A stretch of 54,139 nucleotides of DNA, from the NCBI GenBank assembly GCA_036378675.1, contig DASUWA010000010.1, positions 78,661 to 132,799 on the forward strand, given 5' to 3'. The first letter of the stretch is position 1, and every line of letters begins with the position of its first letter. The position numbers were made by a program, and so were the translations under genes. Source of the stretch: Acidimicrobiales bacterium. Its GTDB lineage: Bacteria; Actinomycetota; Acidimicrobiia; Acidimicrobiales; Palsa-688. The notes beneath the pieces were generated by a model, which saw only the letters and a list, made by a program, of their open reading frames with translations, ran no database searches and was not told the origin of the DNA. Shown one piece after another: positions 41,669 through 50,360 of the stretch.

Positions 41669-41866
41669 GGGATGCAGGCACACCAACTGCTCCAATCACA
41701 CGGCTCGGCCCATCCGTAGCTGCCGAGGGGTCGCTTCGACGATCACAGCTAATCGCGACAAGTGGCTCGGCCTGGAGCCGCCGGTGTCGGTCTCGTCATC
41801 GCGCGGCTATTTCACGGCACCGGGGCGTGATTCGCTGAAGTTGCCCGGACGCTAGCGTTCCCAGCC

Positions 41867-42937
41867 ATGGCCAAGCGCGTTGTCGTGTGGGGTACGGGTT
41901 TCGTCGGGAAAATGATGATCGCCGAGATAGCCCGCCACCCTCAGTTCGAACTTGCAGGCGTGGGAGTGCACGATGGCAAGAAGGTCGGCACGGACGCCGG
42001 TGAGCTGGCAGGTATCGGCCCTCTTGGAGTAGCCGCGACTGATGACCTCGAGTCGCTCATCGCTCTGAGACCCGACGCGCTCGCTCACTATGGCCCGACC
42101 GCAGCGCACGCCGATGAGAACATCCGTGTGATCGGAGGCTTTCTCCGTGCGGGTATCGATGTCGTGTCGACCGCGATGACGCCCTGGGTGTGGCCTACCT
42201 CGAAATGGAACCCACCGAACTGGATCGAGCCGATCACCGAAGCTTGCGAGGAAGGTCGGTCATCTTGCTTTACCACCGGTATCGATCCTGGATTCGCCAA
42301 CGACCTGTTTCCAATGACCCTGATGGGGCTGTGCGGCGAGGTCAAGTCCGTTAGAGCATTGGAGTTGCTCGACTACACCAACTATGAGGGGGACTACGAG
42401 TCCGAAATGGGCATCGGAAAGCCCCCGGATCACAAATGCATCCTGGAAATTCCGGATGTGCTCGTGCTCGCATGGGGGCCCACCATCCCGATGATCGGAG
42501 CGGCCGCGGGCGTCGAGGTCGACGAGATCACCACGACATGGCAAAAGTGGACCACCGACCACCCGATTGACACCGCGAGGGGCGTCGTCGAACCCGGTTG
42601 CGTTGCCGCGGTGCGATTCACAATCAACGGGATCGTGAAGGGGCAACCCCGAATCTGCTTGGAGCACGTAAATCGGGTAGGGCCCGGCTCAGCCCCTGAG
42701 TGGCCCACCGGAAATCAGAACGACGTGTACAGAGTCGAGATCGAGGGAAGCCCGTCGATCGCCCAGGAGACTGCGTTCCGGTTCACCGATGGAAGCGGTC
42801 GTGACGCGGCGACCGCTGGGTGCCTCGCCACCGGTTTGCGAGCGCTGAACGCCATCCCGGCGGTCAATGACCTCCCACCCGGGTGGGTGACCCCCTTGGA
42901 TCTGCCGTTGATCGCCGGGAGGGGAACGATCAGGTAG
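41867..42937 (+). CDS. Dihydrodipicolinate reductase-like NAD(P)-binding protein
   Basis: A 356-residue oxidoreductase with the Rossmann loop VVVWGTGFVGKMMIAEI at the N-terminus and the DapB-like central part (ALAHYGPTAAHADENIRVIGGFLRAGIDVVST, broken by function here). It belongs to the broad group of DapB-related dehydrogenases that includes diaminopentanoate dehydrogenase; many in actinobacteria act in catabolic clusters. TAGCGT (41863 region) lies 8 bases before ATG 41867, fitting a leaderless start. Substrate unknown. Confidence 0.82.
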   Translation: MAKRVVVWGTGFVGKMMIAEIARHPQFELAGVGVHDGKKVGTDAGELAGIGPLGVAATDDLESLIALRPDALAHYGPTAAHADENIRVIGGFLRAGIDVVSTAMTPWVWPTSKWNPPNWIEPITEACEEGRSSCFTTGIDPGFANDLFPMTLMGLCGEVKSVRALELLDYTNYEGDYESEMGIGKPPDHKCILEIPDVLVLAWGPTIPMIGAAAGVEVDEITTTWQKWTTDHPIDTARGVVEPGCVAAVRFTINGIVKGQPRICLEHVNRVGPGSAPEWPTGNQNDVYRVEIEGSPSIAQETAFRFTDGSGRDAATAGCLATGLRALNAIPAVNDLPPGWVTPLDLPLIAGRGTIR

Positions 42938-42964
42938 CGAGCCGTTCGGACGGTCCGGAGTTCG

Positions 42965-43465
42965 TCACCGCCGGAAGACGAGCACTGGGCAATGCGCATT
43001 CGTGACGCAGTGCTCGCTGACCGATCCGAGCAGCATGCCAGCGAACTCGCCGTGCCCGCGGCTCCCGACCACCAACAAGTCTGCTCCGCGCGAGGCTTCC
43101 ACCAACACGGGCGCCGGATGCCCTTCCGTGACAGTCACGCTGATGCTCAGCGACGGGTGAGCCTGGCGAGTCCGAGCCACTGGTTCGTCGGTCACCTTGG
43201 TGGCGTCGTCTCGAGGGTTCCATCCCTCCGGGTAGGGGACCGCCCAGCCGTAGCTGGTCGGCCATTCCCATGTCACGACCACCTCGATTTCCGCTCCGGT
43301 GAGCTCGGCCTGACCCGCCGCCCAATCCAATGCACCGAGAGACGACTCCGAGCCGTCGACACCGACCACGATCCGGCCCCCCGCTGGTCGCGTCGAACCG
43401 CTCTCGCTTTCCGTTGCAGTCTGGGCCACAGCCCATATTTGGCCAGGAGTCGGACCCGACGCCAA
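42965..43465 (-). CDS. Universal stress protein (UspA family)
   Basis: Up to 166 residues from TTG 43465; a GTG at 43429 in the same frame leaves a more usual length of 154. The domain starts at RIVVGVDGSESSLGALDWA, and the ATP-binding motif GSRGHGEFAGMLLGSVSEHCV closes it (broken only at residue 20). It is a single Usp domain, probably ATP-binding. It is divergent from the MFS-cyclic-nucleotide fusion gene, 86 bases away, which hints at joint stress control. Confidence 0.9.
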   Translation of the reverse strand: MASGPTPGQIWAVAQTATESESGSTRPAGGRIVVGVDGSESSLGALDWAAGQAELTGAEIEVVVTWEWPTSYGWAVPYPEGWNPRDDATKVTDEPVARTRQAHPSLSISVTVTEGHPAPVLVEASRGADLLVVGSRGHGEFAGMLLGSVSEHCVTNAHCPVLVFRR

Positions 43466-43551
43466 CTCGCTCCGACGGTCCCCGGAAATTGCGTCTGCCG
43501 TTCATCCAGAGTCTGTTGCGCGGCCTCGGACGCTCGGGCATATTCCATTCG

Positions 43552-45618
43552 ATGAAAGCCCCCGCCGGCGAGACAGGCCGGTCTCGTCGGCAGCCATGGG
43601 TTCGGTCCGACCAGTCCAGGCGGTCGCTGCGGCCCGAGAGCCCGATCCAGACGCTTCTCGCCAACCGGTATCTCGGGCGTCTGGTGGTCGCGTTCGCTTT
43701 CGTGACGATCGCCGAGTGGGGGTACGTGACAGCCCTGTCGGTTGACGCCTTCCGCACGAACGGTTCTATCGCCGTGGGGTTCGTCGGGGCCCGCCTGTTC
43801 TTGGCATCGATCAGCAGCCTGTTCAGCAGCGCAGTCGTTAGTCGATGGCCCAAAGTCCGCGTGCTGAGTGCAGTTGCGGTGACCCGCGGAGTTGGAGTTG
43901 CTGGCAGCGCACTGGTAGCGGCTTCGGGCGCGCATCTCCTGCCGTTACTGATTCTTCTGAGCGTGGACGCCTTAGTCTCGGCTCTCTACCGGCCAGCCCA
44001 GGCGGCCCTCATACCGGCAGCAGCGAGGTCGCCCCACGAGGTAGTGATCGCGGCAACAACTCTGAGTACGGTCAAGACCCTGAGCCAGGCGATCGGCGCC
44101 GTCCTCGGGGGTGTCCTACTCGCGGCCACAACACCCCAAGCGGTGTTCGCGGGGGCGGCTGCTCTATTCGGTGTCTCCGCAGTGCTCACGTCAGGTCTCG
44201 GAACGACAACGCAGCGTGCGGCCCAACCGCCCGAAGGGCTTCGTCGCTGGACCCCCGGTTCCCCCTCGGTCGTCCGGGAGGCCTTCAACGAGGTCCGCAA
44301 TCCAGCCGTCGCTGGAATCCTGGTGGTGAGCGGGCTCCGCACGTTCGTGCGAGGGATGTGGATTGGAGTGGCTGTAATTGCATCGCTCCGCTTGCTCCAC
44401 GCCGGCAGCACCGGAGTCGGCCTTTTGATGATGGCCGCCGGCATCGGATCGCTGATAGCTGCTCCGATATCTTCACGGCTGGTCACGCGACGCCGAATAG
44501 GCACCCCCGCAGCGGCTGCTCTCGCCGCATGCGGGATTCCGTTGGCGGTGATAGCCGGCGTACCCGTGTTTGACGTTGCTATGGCATTGGTCGTCGCGTG
44601 GGGCATCGGAATGGCGGTGTCGGATGTCGCCACGTCATCGATCCTGATGAGGCTCGTCGATTCACCGCTCATTCCGAGCGTGACCGGAACGATCGAGTCG
44701 ACGAAGCTGGCGCTCGAAGGCTTCGGCGGGTTCCTCGGACCGCTTATGGCTTCGACGATCGGGATACGGCCCGCCCTGCTCATCGCGGCCGTTCCGCTTC
44801 CGCTCGTCGTCGCGAGCGGGTGGCGAGTGCTGCACCACGTTGATGTCACCGCCGAGGAACGATCCGCTCTGCTTGATCTGCTTCACGGGGTGCCCTGTCT
44901 CCAGCGTCTCGACATCGCGTCCCTCGACTCTCTCGCAAGCCAAGTAACCCCGTTGCTCGTCTCCGAGGCAGGTGTCGAGGTGGTTCGTCAAGGCGAGACC
45001 GGAGACCGTTTCTACGTGATCAAGGACGGGTCAGCGGAGGTTCTCGTGGATGGGTACGCGGTGGACGTCCTCAGCGCGGGGCAGAGCTTCGGGGAGAGAG
45101 CCTTGCTGCGGGATGCGCCTCGAGCCGCAACGGTTAGGTCGCTGTCCCCGATGCATCTGCTGATACTGGCCCGAGACGCCTTCTTGGCCACCGTAACGGG
45201 GAGCGAAGATCCAAAGCTCGACTCGCTCGATTTGGCGCCGATCGTCGATGCAGGAGACATGACTCGGCACCGGAGAGCCTCGATTCTGTCCACCGGTCTG
45301 CTGTCCCATCTCGATTCATTCGCCCTGAACCGCCTTGCCGATCGAAGTGTCGTCGACCGCTGGCCTGCCGGGGCAACGATCGTGCGCCAAGGTGAGCGTG
45401 GAGACCGGTATTACGTGATGGTCGACGGTCGGGCGGACGTGCTCATCGACGGCGACAAGACAGGTGAACTGCAGCGAGGCGACCAATTCGGGGAGATCGC
45501 TCTTCTTCACTCGGTTGACCGCAGGGCGGACGTGGTCACTTCGACTCCGTCTAGGACCCTTAGCCTCCATCGAGACGACTTCGTGCCCGCGGCTCGTGCC
45601 CGGCTCGCCATGGGATAG
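43552..45618 (+). CDS. MFS transporter fused to two cyclic-nucleotide-binding domains
   Basis: A 688-residue fusion. Residues about 40-430 form an MFS-like transporter of 10-12 membrane helices (FAFVTIAEWGYVTALSVDAF, then many hydrophobic runs). Two CAP-ED domains follow. The first (about 445-555) has VVRQGETGDRFYVIKDGSAEV, split at 20, and SFGERALLRDAPRAATV. The second (about 575-685) has IVRQGERGDRYYVMVDGRA and QFGEIALLHSVDRRADVV. The Glu and Arg that hold cAMP or cGMP fit FGERALL...R-A. It may be a nucleotide-gated exporter. ATG 43552 is chosen because earlier starts lie inside the divergent Usp gene. Confidence 0.85.
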   Translation: MKAPAGETGRSRRQPWVRSDQSRRSLRPESPIQTLLANRYLGRLVVAFAFVTIAEWGYVTALSVDAFRTNGSIAVGFVGARLFLASISSLFSSAVVSRWPKVRVLSAVAVTRGVGVAGSALVAASGAHLLPLLILLSVDALVSALYRPAQAALIPAAARSPHEVVIAATTLSTVKTLSQAIGAVLGGVLLAATTPQAVFAGAAALFGVSAVLTSGLGTTTQRAAQPPEGLRRWTPGSPSVVREAFNEVRNPAVAGILVVSGLRTFVRGMWIGVAVIASLRLLHAGSTGVGLLMMAAGIGSLIAAPISSRLVTRRRIGTPAAAALAACGIPLAVIAGVPVFDVAMALVVAWGIGMAVSDVATSSILMRLVDSPLIPSVTGTIESTKLALEGFGGFLGPLMASTIGIRPALLIAAVPLPLVVASGWRVLHHVDVTAEERSALLDLLHGVPCLQRLDIASLDSLASQVTPLLVSEAGVEVVRQGETGDRFYVIKDGSAEVLVDGYAVDVLSAGQSFGERALLRDAPRAATVRSLSPMHLLILARDAFLATVTGSEDPKLDSLDLAPIVDAGDMTRHRRASILSTGLLSHLDSFALNRLADRSVVDRWPAGATIVRQGERGDRYYVMVDGRADVLIDGDKTGELQRGDQFGEIALLHSVDRRADVVTSTPSRTLSLHRDDFVPAARARLAMG

Positions 45619-45719
45619 GGGTCCCGCCCAGCGGTCCGGCATTCATCGCTCGGGCCACAAGATTGACTAAACACGACCACCGTGTCGACTCGGTTCCCGA
45701 TGGGGTCAGGTGATTGCTC

Positions 45720-46568
45720 GTGAGATTCAGCCTCGTCCTTTTCACCAGCGACAGGGGTATCCGCCCCTCGCGAGCAGCAATGGCGGCGGAGGAGCACGGC
45801 TTCCATGCCTTCTATGTGCCCGAGCACACCCATATCCCGGTGAAGCGCGAGACCATCCATCCCGCCACCGGGGACGAAACCCTTCCCGACGACCGCTACA
45901 TGCGGACCCTCGATCCGTGGGTCGCCCTGGCATCGGCGGCCTCGGTCACGAGCCGAATCCGCCTCGGAACCGCGGTGGCGCTCCCATTCGAACACGATCC
46001 GATCACCCTGGCCAAGACCATCGCTACCTTGGACTTCCTCTCGGGGGGGCGGGTGGTTCTCGGAGCGGGCTTCGGGTGGAACGTCGAGGAGATGGCCGAC
46101 CATGGCGTCCCGGCGAAAAAGCGCAAGACGGTTCTGCGCGAGTACCTGGAAGCCATGGGGGAACTCTGGCAAAACGAGACGGCCGCATACGAAGGGGAGT
46201 TCGTAAGTTTCGGCCCGAGCTGGGCCTGGCCGAAGACACTCCAGCAACCACGGGTTCCGGTGCTCCTGGGCGCACGCGGCACGCAGGCGAACTTCCGGTG
46301 GATCGCTCGCTCGGCTGACGGATGGATAACCACCCCCCTGGAGGAGAACGTCGCCGATTTAGCCCGGCAACTCGGTTCCGTGTGGCAGGAATCCGGGCGT
46401 GCGGGACGTCCGGAGATAGTCGTCCTTCACCCGAAACCTGACCAGCAGATGCTCGATGAGTGGGAGGCGGCCGGCGTCACCGAGGTGATGATGGGCCTGC
46501 CAGATCGCTCCGAGGACGACGTACTCGCCTTCATCGAACGCCGAGGCAACGCCTACCGCTCCTCTTAG
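45720..46568 (+). CDS. LLM-class F420-dependent oxidoreductase
   Basis: A 282-residue luciferase-like protein of TIGR03619 type. The start at GTG 45720 gives MRFSLVLFTSDRGIRPSRAA, the usual N-terminus; AGGTG lies 8 bases upstream. FYVPEHTHIPVKRETIHP, SRIRLGTAVALPFEHDPIT and GGRVVLGAGFGWNVEEMADHG (split) are family motifs. It probably uses F420 as cofactor. It converges on the carboxymuconolactone-decarboxylase-like gene, sharing 4 bases. Substrate unknown. Confidence 0.92.
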   Translation: MRFSLVLFTSDRGIRPSRAAMAAEEHGFHAFYVPEHTHIPVKRETIHPATGDETLPDDRYMRTLDPWVALASAASVTSRIRLGTAVALPFEHDPITLAKTIATLDFLSGGRVVLGAGFGWNVEEMADHGVPAKKRKTVLREYLEAMGELWQNETAAYEGEFVSFGPSWAWPKTLQQPRVPVLLGARGTQANFRWIARSADGWITTPLEENVADLARQLGSVWQESGRAGRPEIVVLHPKPDQQMLDEWEAAGVTEVMMGLPDRSEDDVLAFIERRGNAYRSS

Positions 46569-47050
46569 ACCAGCAGCCTCTCATCGGGTGCGCGGACGCC
46601 CAGCACCGCGAGCATCCGACCCATCCCGAGCCACGCCCCGCAGCACATGGTGAGATCCGCGATTTCGTCGTCCGCGTACGCTCGACGGAGCCGGCCCCAG
46701 AACTCGTCGTCCATCGCCTGGTGGTCCAAGGCGAAATGGAATGCGAACTCGGCAGCCAGTCGTTCCCGCTCGGTCAACTCGGTGGTAGTTCTCCACTCCG
46801 TGACTTGCGCGTAGAAGTCCTCGTCTATCCCGGAAACATCGGCGTGCTTGGCCCGGGTGTTCTGGCAGACGACGCAATCGTTGATCAGCGCGATCGTCCA
46901 CCGGGCGGCCTCGCGTTCACGGAGGTCGAGCTTCGACTTCTCATAGACGGCGGAGGACAGTGCCCCCATGCCCATCCCTATCTCGGGCCTCAGGAGCGCC
47001 CAGTCGGCATGCTCCCCCAGCCCCCGTGCGGGGAACTCGATTCGTGCCAC
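46565..47050 (-). CDS. Carboxymuconolactone decarboxylase/AhpD-like protein
   Basis: A 161-residue helical protein with the CxxC pair NDCVVCQNTRAKHAD and WTIALINDCVVCQ before it, the AhpD-like redox motif of this family. It may reduce peroxides or act on small lactones. The true start is probably GTG 47050 (VARIEFPARGL); the longer frame to 47248 runs through repeat-rich, unlikely sequence. It ends 4 bases into the F420 gene. It appears to be alone on the minus strand. Confidence 0.85.
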   Translation of the reverse strand: MARIEFPARGLGEHADWALLRPEIGMGMGALSSAVYEKSKLDLREREAARWTIALINDCVVCQNTRAKHADVSGIDEDFYAQVTEWRTTTELTERERLAAEFAFHFALDHQAMDDEFWGRLRRAYADDEIADLTMCCGAWLGMGRMLAVLGVRAPDERLLV

Positions 47051-47183
47051 GCCCGAGATGCTAATCCGAGTCCAGCACCTTGCCGGCGTCCGCGAGGCAT
47101 CGGTCGTTGGTTTGACAGAGTAGGTGGACTCCCGGACGGGTGAGGGAGTGGGGCGGCTTGGAGTGCGGCGGATGTCTGGTGCA

Positions 47184-47221
47184 GTTCGGGCGTAAATCTC
47201 GCGTTCGGGCGTGGAATTTGG
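47184..47221 (+). repeat. Second copy of dispersed GTTYGGG repeat
   Basis: GTTCGGGCGTAAATCTCG followed by CGTTCGGGCGTGGAATTT closely matches the left arm at 18689-18724, with substitutions mainly between pyrimidines and one small gap. It lies in the 254-bp gap between the epoxide hydrolase and the AhpD-like gene. No other role is seen in that gap. Confidence 0.6.
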
Positions 47222-47304
47222 CTCCGCGCCGCTCGTCCTCACACCCAAAAGACCATGGGTCCTGCCAACTCGGGATCCTGCCCTCGAAGAACTCCTTGCA
47301 CCTT

Positions 47305-48525
47305 CTAGCTAGAAGACTCAGGTCGACGTGTGGCTACCGCACGGAGCGATCTGAAGGCGGCGCGGAGCTCGTCCGAAAACAGTTGTGGCTCCTCCCAGGC
47401 TGCGAAGTGGCCGCCCTTGTCGACTTTGTTGAAATAGGTGAGGGTTGGGTAGGCCTGCTCCACCCAAGTGCGCGGGGTTGCGACGATCTCGCCCGGGAAC
47501 GTCGTGAATCCGACCGGTACCGTGACCGGCGGTGGAGCCTGCCCGGCCGCGCGCGCGGTGGCTTGTCCGCTCTCCCAGTAAGACCGGGCGGCTGAGGCCC
47601 CCGTGCCCGTCAGCCAGTAGAGCGTGATGTTGTCGAGGATGTGGTCCCGGGTGAGATTTCCGGCGGGCTGGTCGTCAACAAAGGCGCGGGAGATCTTGTA
47701 GTAGCTGTCGGTGTCATGATCGAGCATCCATGCCGCCAGCGCGACCGGCGAATCCAGCAGGGCGTACCCGATCGTCTGGGGCCGAGTGGCCTGCTCGAGG
47801 AAGTAGCCGAAGCCGCTCGCCCTGAACGCGGTCCCCGCAGCAACCGCAGCGCGCTCCTCCTCGGTCTCGTGCGGGAATGAGCCGCCCGCCAGTCCTGGGA
47901 CGAACAAGTTTGTATGAATGCCGATCAACCCTTCGGGTGCCTGTCGGCCCATCGCGTCGGTGACTGCTGCGCCAACGTCACCGCCCTGGGCGACGTAACG
48001 CGTGTAACCGAGGCGGTGCATCAGCTTCGGCCAAGCCTCGGCTACCCTGCCGGCCCACCAGCCGAGCTCGGCTGGTTCGGAGGAGAATCCGTAGCCGGGG
48101 ATCGACGGCAGCACCAGGTCGAACGCGTCCTCGGCGGAGCCGCCGTGCGCGGTCGGATCGGTGAGCGGGCCGACGGTCTCGAGCAGCTCGATGATCGAGC
48201 CGGGCCATCCGTGGGTCATGATCAGCGGCAACGCGTTCTCGTGGTGCGACTCGACGTGAATGAAGTGGATGTCAATCCCGTCGATCTCGGTTGTGAACTG
48301 CGGCAGCGCGTTCAGTTTCTTCTCACATCGACGCCAGTCGTATTCAGTGGTCCAGTAGCGCGCGAGGGCCTGAATTGCCGCCAACTGGACCCCCTGTGAC
48401 CGATCTGTGACCAGCTCCTTACTGGGCCAGCGCGTCGCGGCAATCCGCCGGCGGAGGTCAAGCAGGTCCTCTTCCTCGACGTGGACCTCGAAGGGCCGGA
48501 CGGAATCAGCTGTCGTGGGTGCCAT
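47305..48525 (-). CDS. Epoxide hydrolase (EHN/alpha-beta hydrolase type)
   Basis: A 406-residue alpha/beta hydrolase with the epoxide-hydrolase N-terminal domain (RPFEVHVEEEDLLDLRRRIAATRWP, broken here). The oxyanion motif is MTHGWPGS, the nucleophile Asp sits in QGGDVGAAV, and the His in DKGGHFAAWEEP. These enzymes open epoxides to diols, as in juvenile-hormone-type hydrolases. ATG 48525 has GAGG nine bases before it. It may follow a monooxygenase in a catabolic route, perhaps the P450 or an F420 enzyme; this is inference. Confidence 0.92.
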   Translation of the reverse strand: MAPTTADSVRPFEVHVEEEDLLDLRRRIAATRWPSKELVTDRSQGVQLAAIQALARYWTTEYDWRRCEKKLNALPQFTTEIDGIDIHFIHVESHHENALPLIMTHGWPGSIIELLETVGPLTDPTAHGGSAEDAFDLVLPSIPGYGFSSEPAELGWWAGRVAEAWPKLMHRLGYTRYVAQGGDVGAAVTDAMGRQAPEGLIGIHTNLFVPGLAGGSFPHETEEERAAVAAGTAFRASGFGYFLEQATRPQTIGYALLDSPVALAAWMLDHDTDSYYKISRAFVDDQPAGNLTRDHILDNITLYWLTGTGASAARSYWESGQATARAAGQAPPPVTVPVGFTTFPGEIVATPRTWVEQAYPTLTYFNKVDKGGHFAAWEEPQLFSDELRAAFRSLRAVATRRPESSS

Positions 48526-48869
48526 AGCGATGTACCTCGCTTTCAAGTCTCCGAGAGGTCGGTTGGTGTACGCGGCGAATCAGGAAGTCCCGAACTTCGG
48601 TGGTGCCGACCGACGAGAGCGCGAAGGGCGGCGGGAAGGGGACGATGAAGGGTGCGGTCGGGGTTGCGAAACTTGAAGGATTTGCCCGATGGTGCATCGC
48701 GCGCCTCCCGCGGCCACTGACGAGAAGGTCTACGCCAGCAAGGCCAGGAAGTCAACGGCAAGCGAGTTGCAGGCGTAAGAGAGACCCCACCCGGTTCCGG
48801 GGGTGATTCCAGTCGCCCGTACAGGTGCCCGCGGCTCTGACCGCCGTTCGGCGCACCGCTCGGATCCTC
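48526..48869. other. Intergenic stretch with no recognisable gene
   Basis: Reading both strands, I found no frame with a good start and plausible protein. Short frames at 48506-48697 and 48600-48806 are arginine- and proline-rich and look like chance openings. No promoter pair or repeat stood out. Confidence 0.6.
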
Positions 48870-49093
48870 CTAGGCGAGCTGTTCTTTATCGGGTGAGGTA
48901 GCGCCGGCTTCCTCGGCCTTGGCGGACCCGCGCAGGACGGACGCAACGCCGCCGGCGATGACCGCGCCCACTACGGGGCCGACCAGGTAGACCCACCATT
49001 AGCGAGTTTTAGGACCATGAGCACCAGTCCGAAGGTGATTATCGCCTCGAAGCCCGCCGCCTGCCACGACTGTCCGGGCTCTCCCGAGAACTT
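48870..49093 (-). pseudogene. Aquaporin (MIP family) remnant with internal deletion
   Basis: On the minus strand 49093-48996 encodes GEPGQSWQAAGFEAIITF then GLVLMVLKLANG, matching membrane helix 4 of aquaporins. At about 48998 the frame breaks, and WWVYLVGPVVGAVIAGGVAS continues to a stop at 48872-48870, matching helix 6. Helix 5 and the second NPA loop are missing and so is the whole 5' half, so the gene cannot work. It lies 35 bases from the tRNA fragment. I am fairly sure of the family, as both pieces match it in order. Confidence 0.7.
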
Positions 49094-49127
49094 CCTAGTC
49101 CAGCACCCCTTCTGAGCACGGCTCTTG

Positions 49128-49174
49128 TGGGGCTAGGTGGAATCGAACCACCGACCTCAGCATTATCAGTGCTG
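49128..49174 (-). tRNA. tRNA-Ile(GAT) 3' half, incomplete
   Basis: On the minus strand the anticodon arm CAGCA-CTGATAA-TGCTG (49174-49158, anticodon GAT) is followed by GAGGTC, a perfect T-arm (GGTGG-TTCGATT-CCACC, 49152-49136) and acceptor TAGCCCC plus A. The 27 bases that should hold the 5' acceptor strand and D-arm do not pair or match. This is a usual footprint of integration into a tRNA gene, and may be an attachment site. Confidence 0.75.
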
Positions 49175-49199
49175 CGCAAGCGGACGACCACAATGGAGC

Positions 49200-49549
49200 C
49201 CGCCCAGAATTTTCGCTGGTCAGCCGGTTAATCGAATGATTGCGAACGACGACGTATAACGCCATACGCGGGATGGACGCGGGATGGAGCAGCTCCTCTG
49301 CCGGGTCTGAGTGATCCAGGGTCGCCAGCCATCAGTCGGCAATAGTTAGCTTCGCGTCGAGCGGTCGCAGGTGATACGTCCTCCTTCACTAGTACCGGTT
49401 CGATACCGCGGGCGCCGCATAAGTCGACGAGACCGTAACGCTCTGCCTTGCCGCTCGGACCTCGGGTTCGCGAAGAGGACGGTGTGAACCGACCCCATTT
49501 CGTAGGAGTGGGTCATCCCCTCTCGACCATCGACCTCGACTCGAGCCAG
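49200..49549. other. Intergenic stretch with no recognisable gene
   Basis: About 350 bases between the tRNA fragment and the promoter at 49550. No frame with a credible start or protein was seen; GCGGGATGGA is repeated at about 49270 and 49282. It may be the edge of the island. Confidence 0.55.
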
Positions 49550-49587
49550 TTGACAATGACTCATCAGTATTGTATTCTTTCATCAGT
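49550..49587 (+). promoter_or_regulatory. Promoter with direct-repeat operator, HdeD-like gene
   Basis: TTGACA (49550-49555), 17 bases, TATTCT (49573-49578): a near-ideal sigma-70 promoter. CATCAGT occurs at 49562-49568 and again at 49581-49587, 19 bases apart, flanking the -10 box. The same arrangement is found at 53228-53191 (minus strand) and 50227-50264. Confidence 0.85.
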
Positions 49588-49643
49588 TCTGTGGTGCCCG
49601 TACCAGAATGGGGAGCCACAGCCATCACCCGAAAGGAGCTGTC

Positions 49644-50252
49644 ATGTTCAAGTCATTGAGTACGTCCCTCATATGGCGAGGCATCCTGGCCGTCGCCATC
49701 GGTGTCGTGGCGCTGGCGTGGCCCAGCGTCACCGTCCTGGCGCTGGTCGTCATGTTCGCCGTCTTCGCCCTCATGGCCGCCAGTCTGGAGGCCACCCGGG
49801 CCTTCAGCAGCGGGACGGCCGGCCCGGTTGTACGTCATCTATTGATCGGTCTCCTCGACATCGGGGCCGCGGTGGTCGCTCTGGCCTGGCCCGCACCGAC
49901 GGCGCTGGTATTGGGGCTGCTCGTCGGCGCATGGGCGACGCTCACCGGCCTTGTCGAGATCTATGCCGGGTTCAAGGTTGACGAAACTGCCGGAACTCGC
50001 GCCCTCTTCTTCGTGAGCGGTCTGATTTCGATCGCCTTCGGGATTGCGCTGTTCGCCCGACCCGGCATTGGCGCGGTCACCTTGGCCTTGCTGTTCGGAC
50101 TGTTCAATCTCGTGTACGGGGTCTCGACGCTCGTCCAGGGCATCGAGATGCGGCGAACTCAGCACACAGTGGAATCGCTGCGAAACAAGCGGCCGGAATT
50201 CCCCGTTCATGCCCGCAAGCATTCCCGTGACCATATAGGATCAGTTGTGTAG
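49644..50252 (+). CDS. HdeD-like DUF308 membrane protein
   Basis: A 202-residue protein with six hydrophobic helices in three similar pairs (WRGILAVAIGVVALAWPSVT, LLIGLLDIGAAVVALAWPAP, FVSGLISIAFGIALFARPGI), the pattern of the HdeD acid-resistance/DUF308 family. The C-terminus is a basic cytoplasmic tail. GAAAGGAG lies 6 bases before ATG 49644. HdeD proteins are found in heat- and acid-tolerance islands of other bacteria; membrane protection is the general idea, the mechanism is unknown. It is preceded by the direct-repeat operator and followed by the TetR gene. Confidence 0.9.
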   Translation: MFKSLSTSLIWRGILAVAIGVVALAWPSVTVLALVVMFAVFALMAASLEATRAFSSGTAGPVVRHLLIGLLDIGAAVVALAWPAPTALVLGLLVGAWATLTGLVEIYAGFKVDETAGTRALFFVSGLISIAFGIALFARPGIGAVTLALLFGLFNLVYGVSTLVQGIEMRRTQHTVESLRNKRPEFPVHARKHSRDHIGSVV

Positions 50253-50264
50253 TTGTTCGTCAGT
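50227..50264 (+). promoter_or_regulatory. Direct-repeat operator before TetR gene
   Basis: GATCAGT (50239-50245) and CGTCAGT (50258-50264) are 19 bases apart, as at the other two promoters, and the bases between match them closely (TTGTGTAGT). A weak promoter, GTGACC with TAGTTG, occupies the equivalent positions. It overlaps the end of the HdeD-like gene. Autoregulation by TetR is inferred. Confidence 0.65.
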
Positions 50265-50280
50265 AATGATCGTTCCTCCT

Positions 50281-50322
50281 CCGGCGGCTCAGCCCACGTC
50301 TCTTCGTGTGCGGAGCCGCCGG
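50281..50322 (+). promoter_or_regulatory. Strong hairpin in the TetR leader
   Basis: CCGGCGGCTC (50281-50290) pairs perfectly with GAGCCGCCGG (50313-50322); the 22-base loop holds an inner CACG/CGTG pair. It has no T tract. It may end the upstream message or tune TetR expression. Confidence 0.5.
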
Positions 50323-50360
50323 GTAGCGAACCTGATACGACGGCGAGATTGGAGGCTGTT

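Noticed and set aside
47302-47315. Perfect palindrome CTTCTAGCTAGAAG at the epoxide hydrolase stop
   Set aside because: Single copy, no loop or T tract, and it overlaps the stop codon; it may be chance.
49128-49201. Complete tRNA-Ile gene
   Set aside because: The 5' acceptor strand and D-arm are not present; only five bases could pair with the 3' end.
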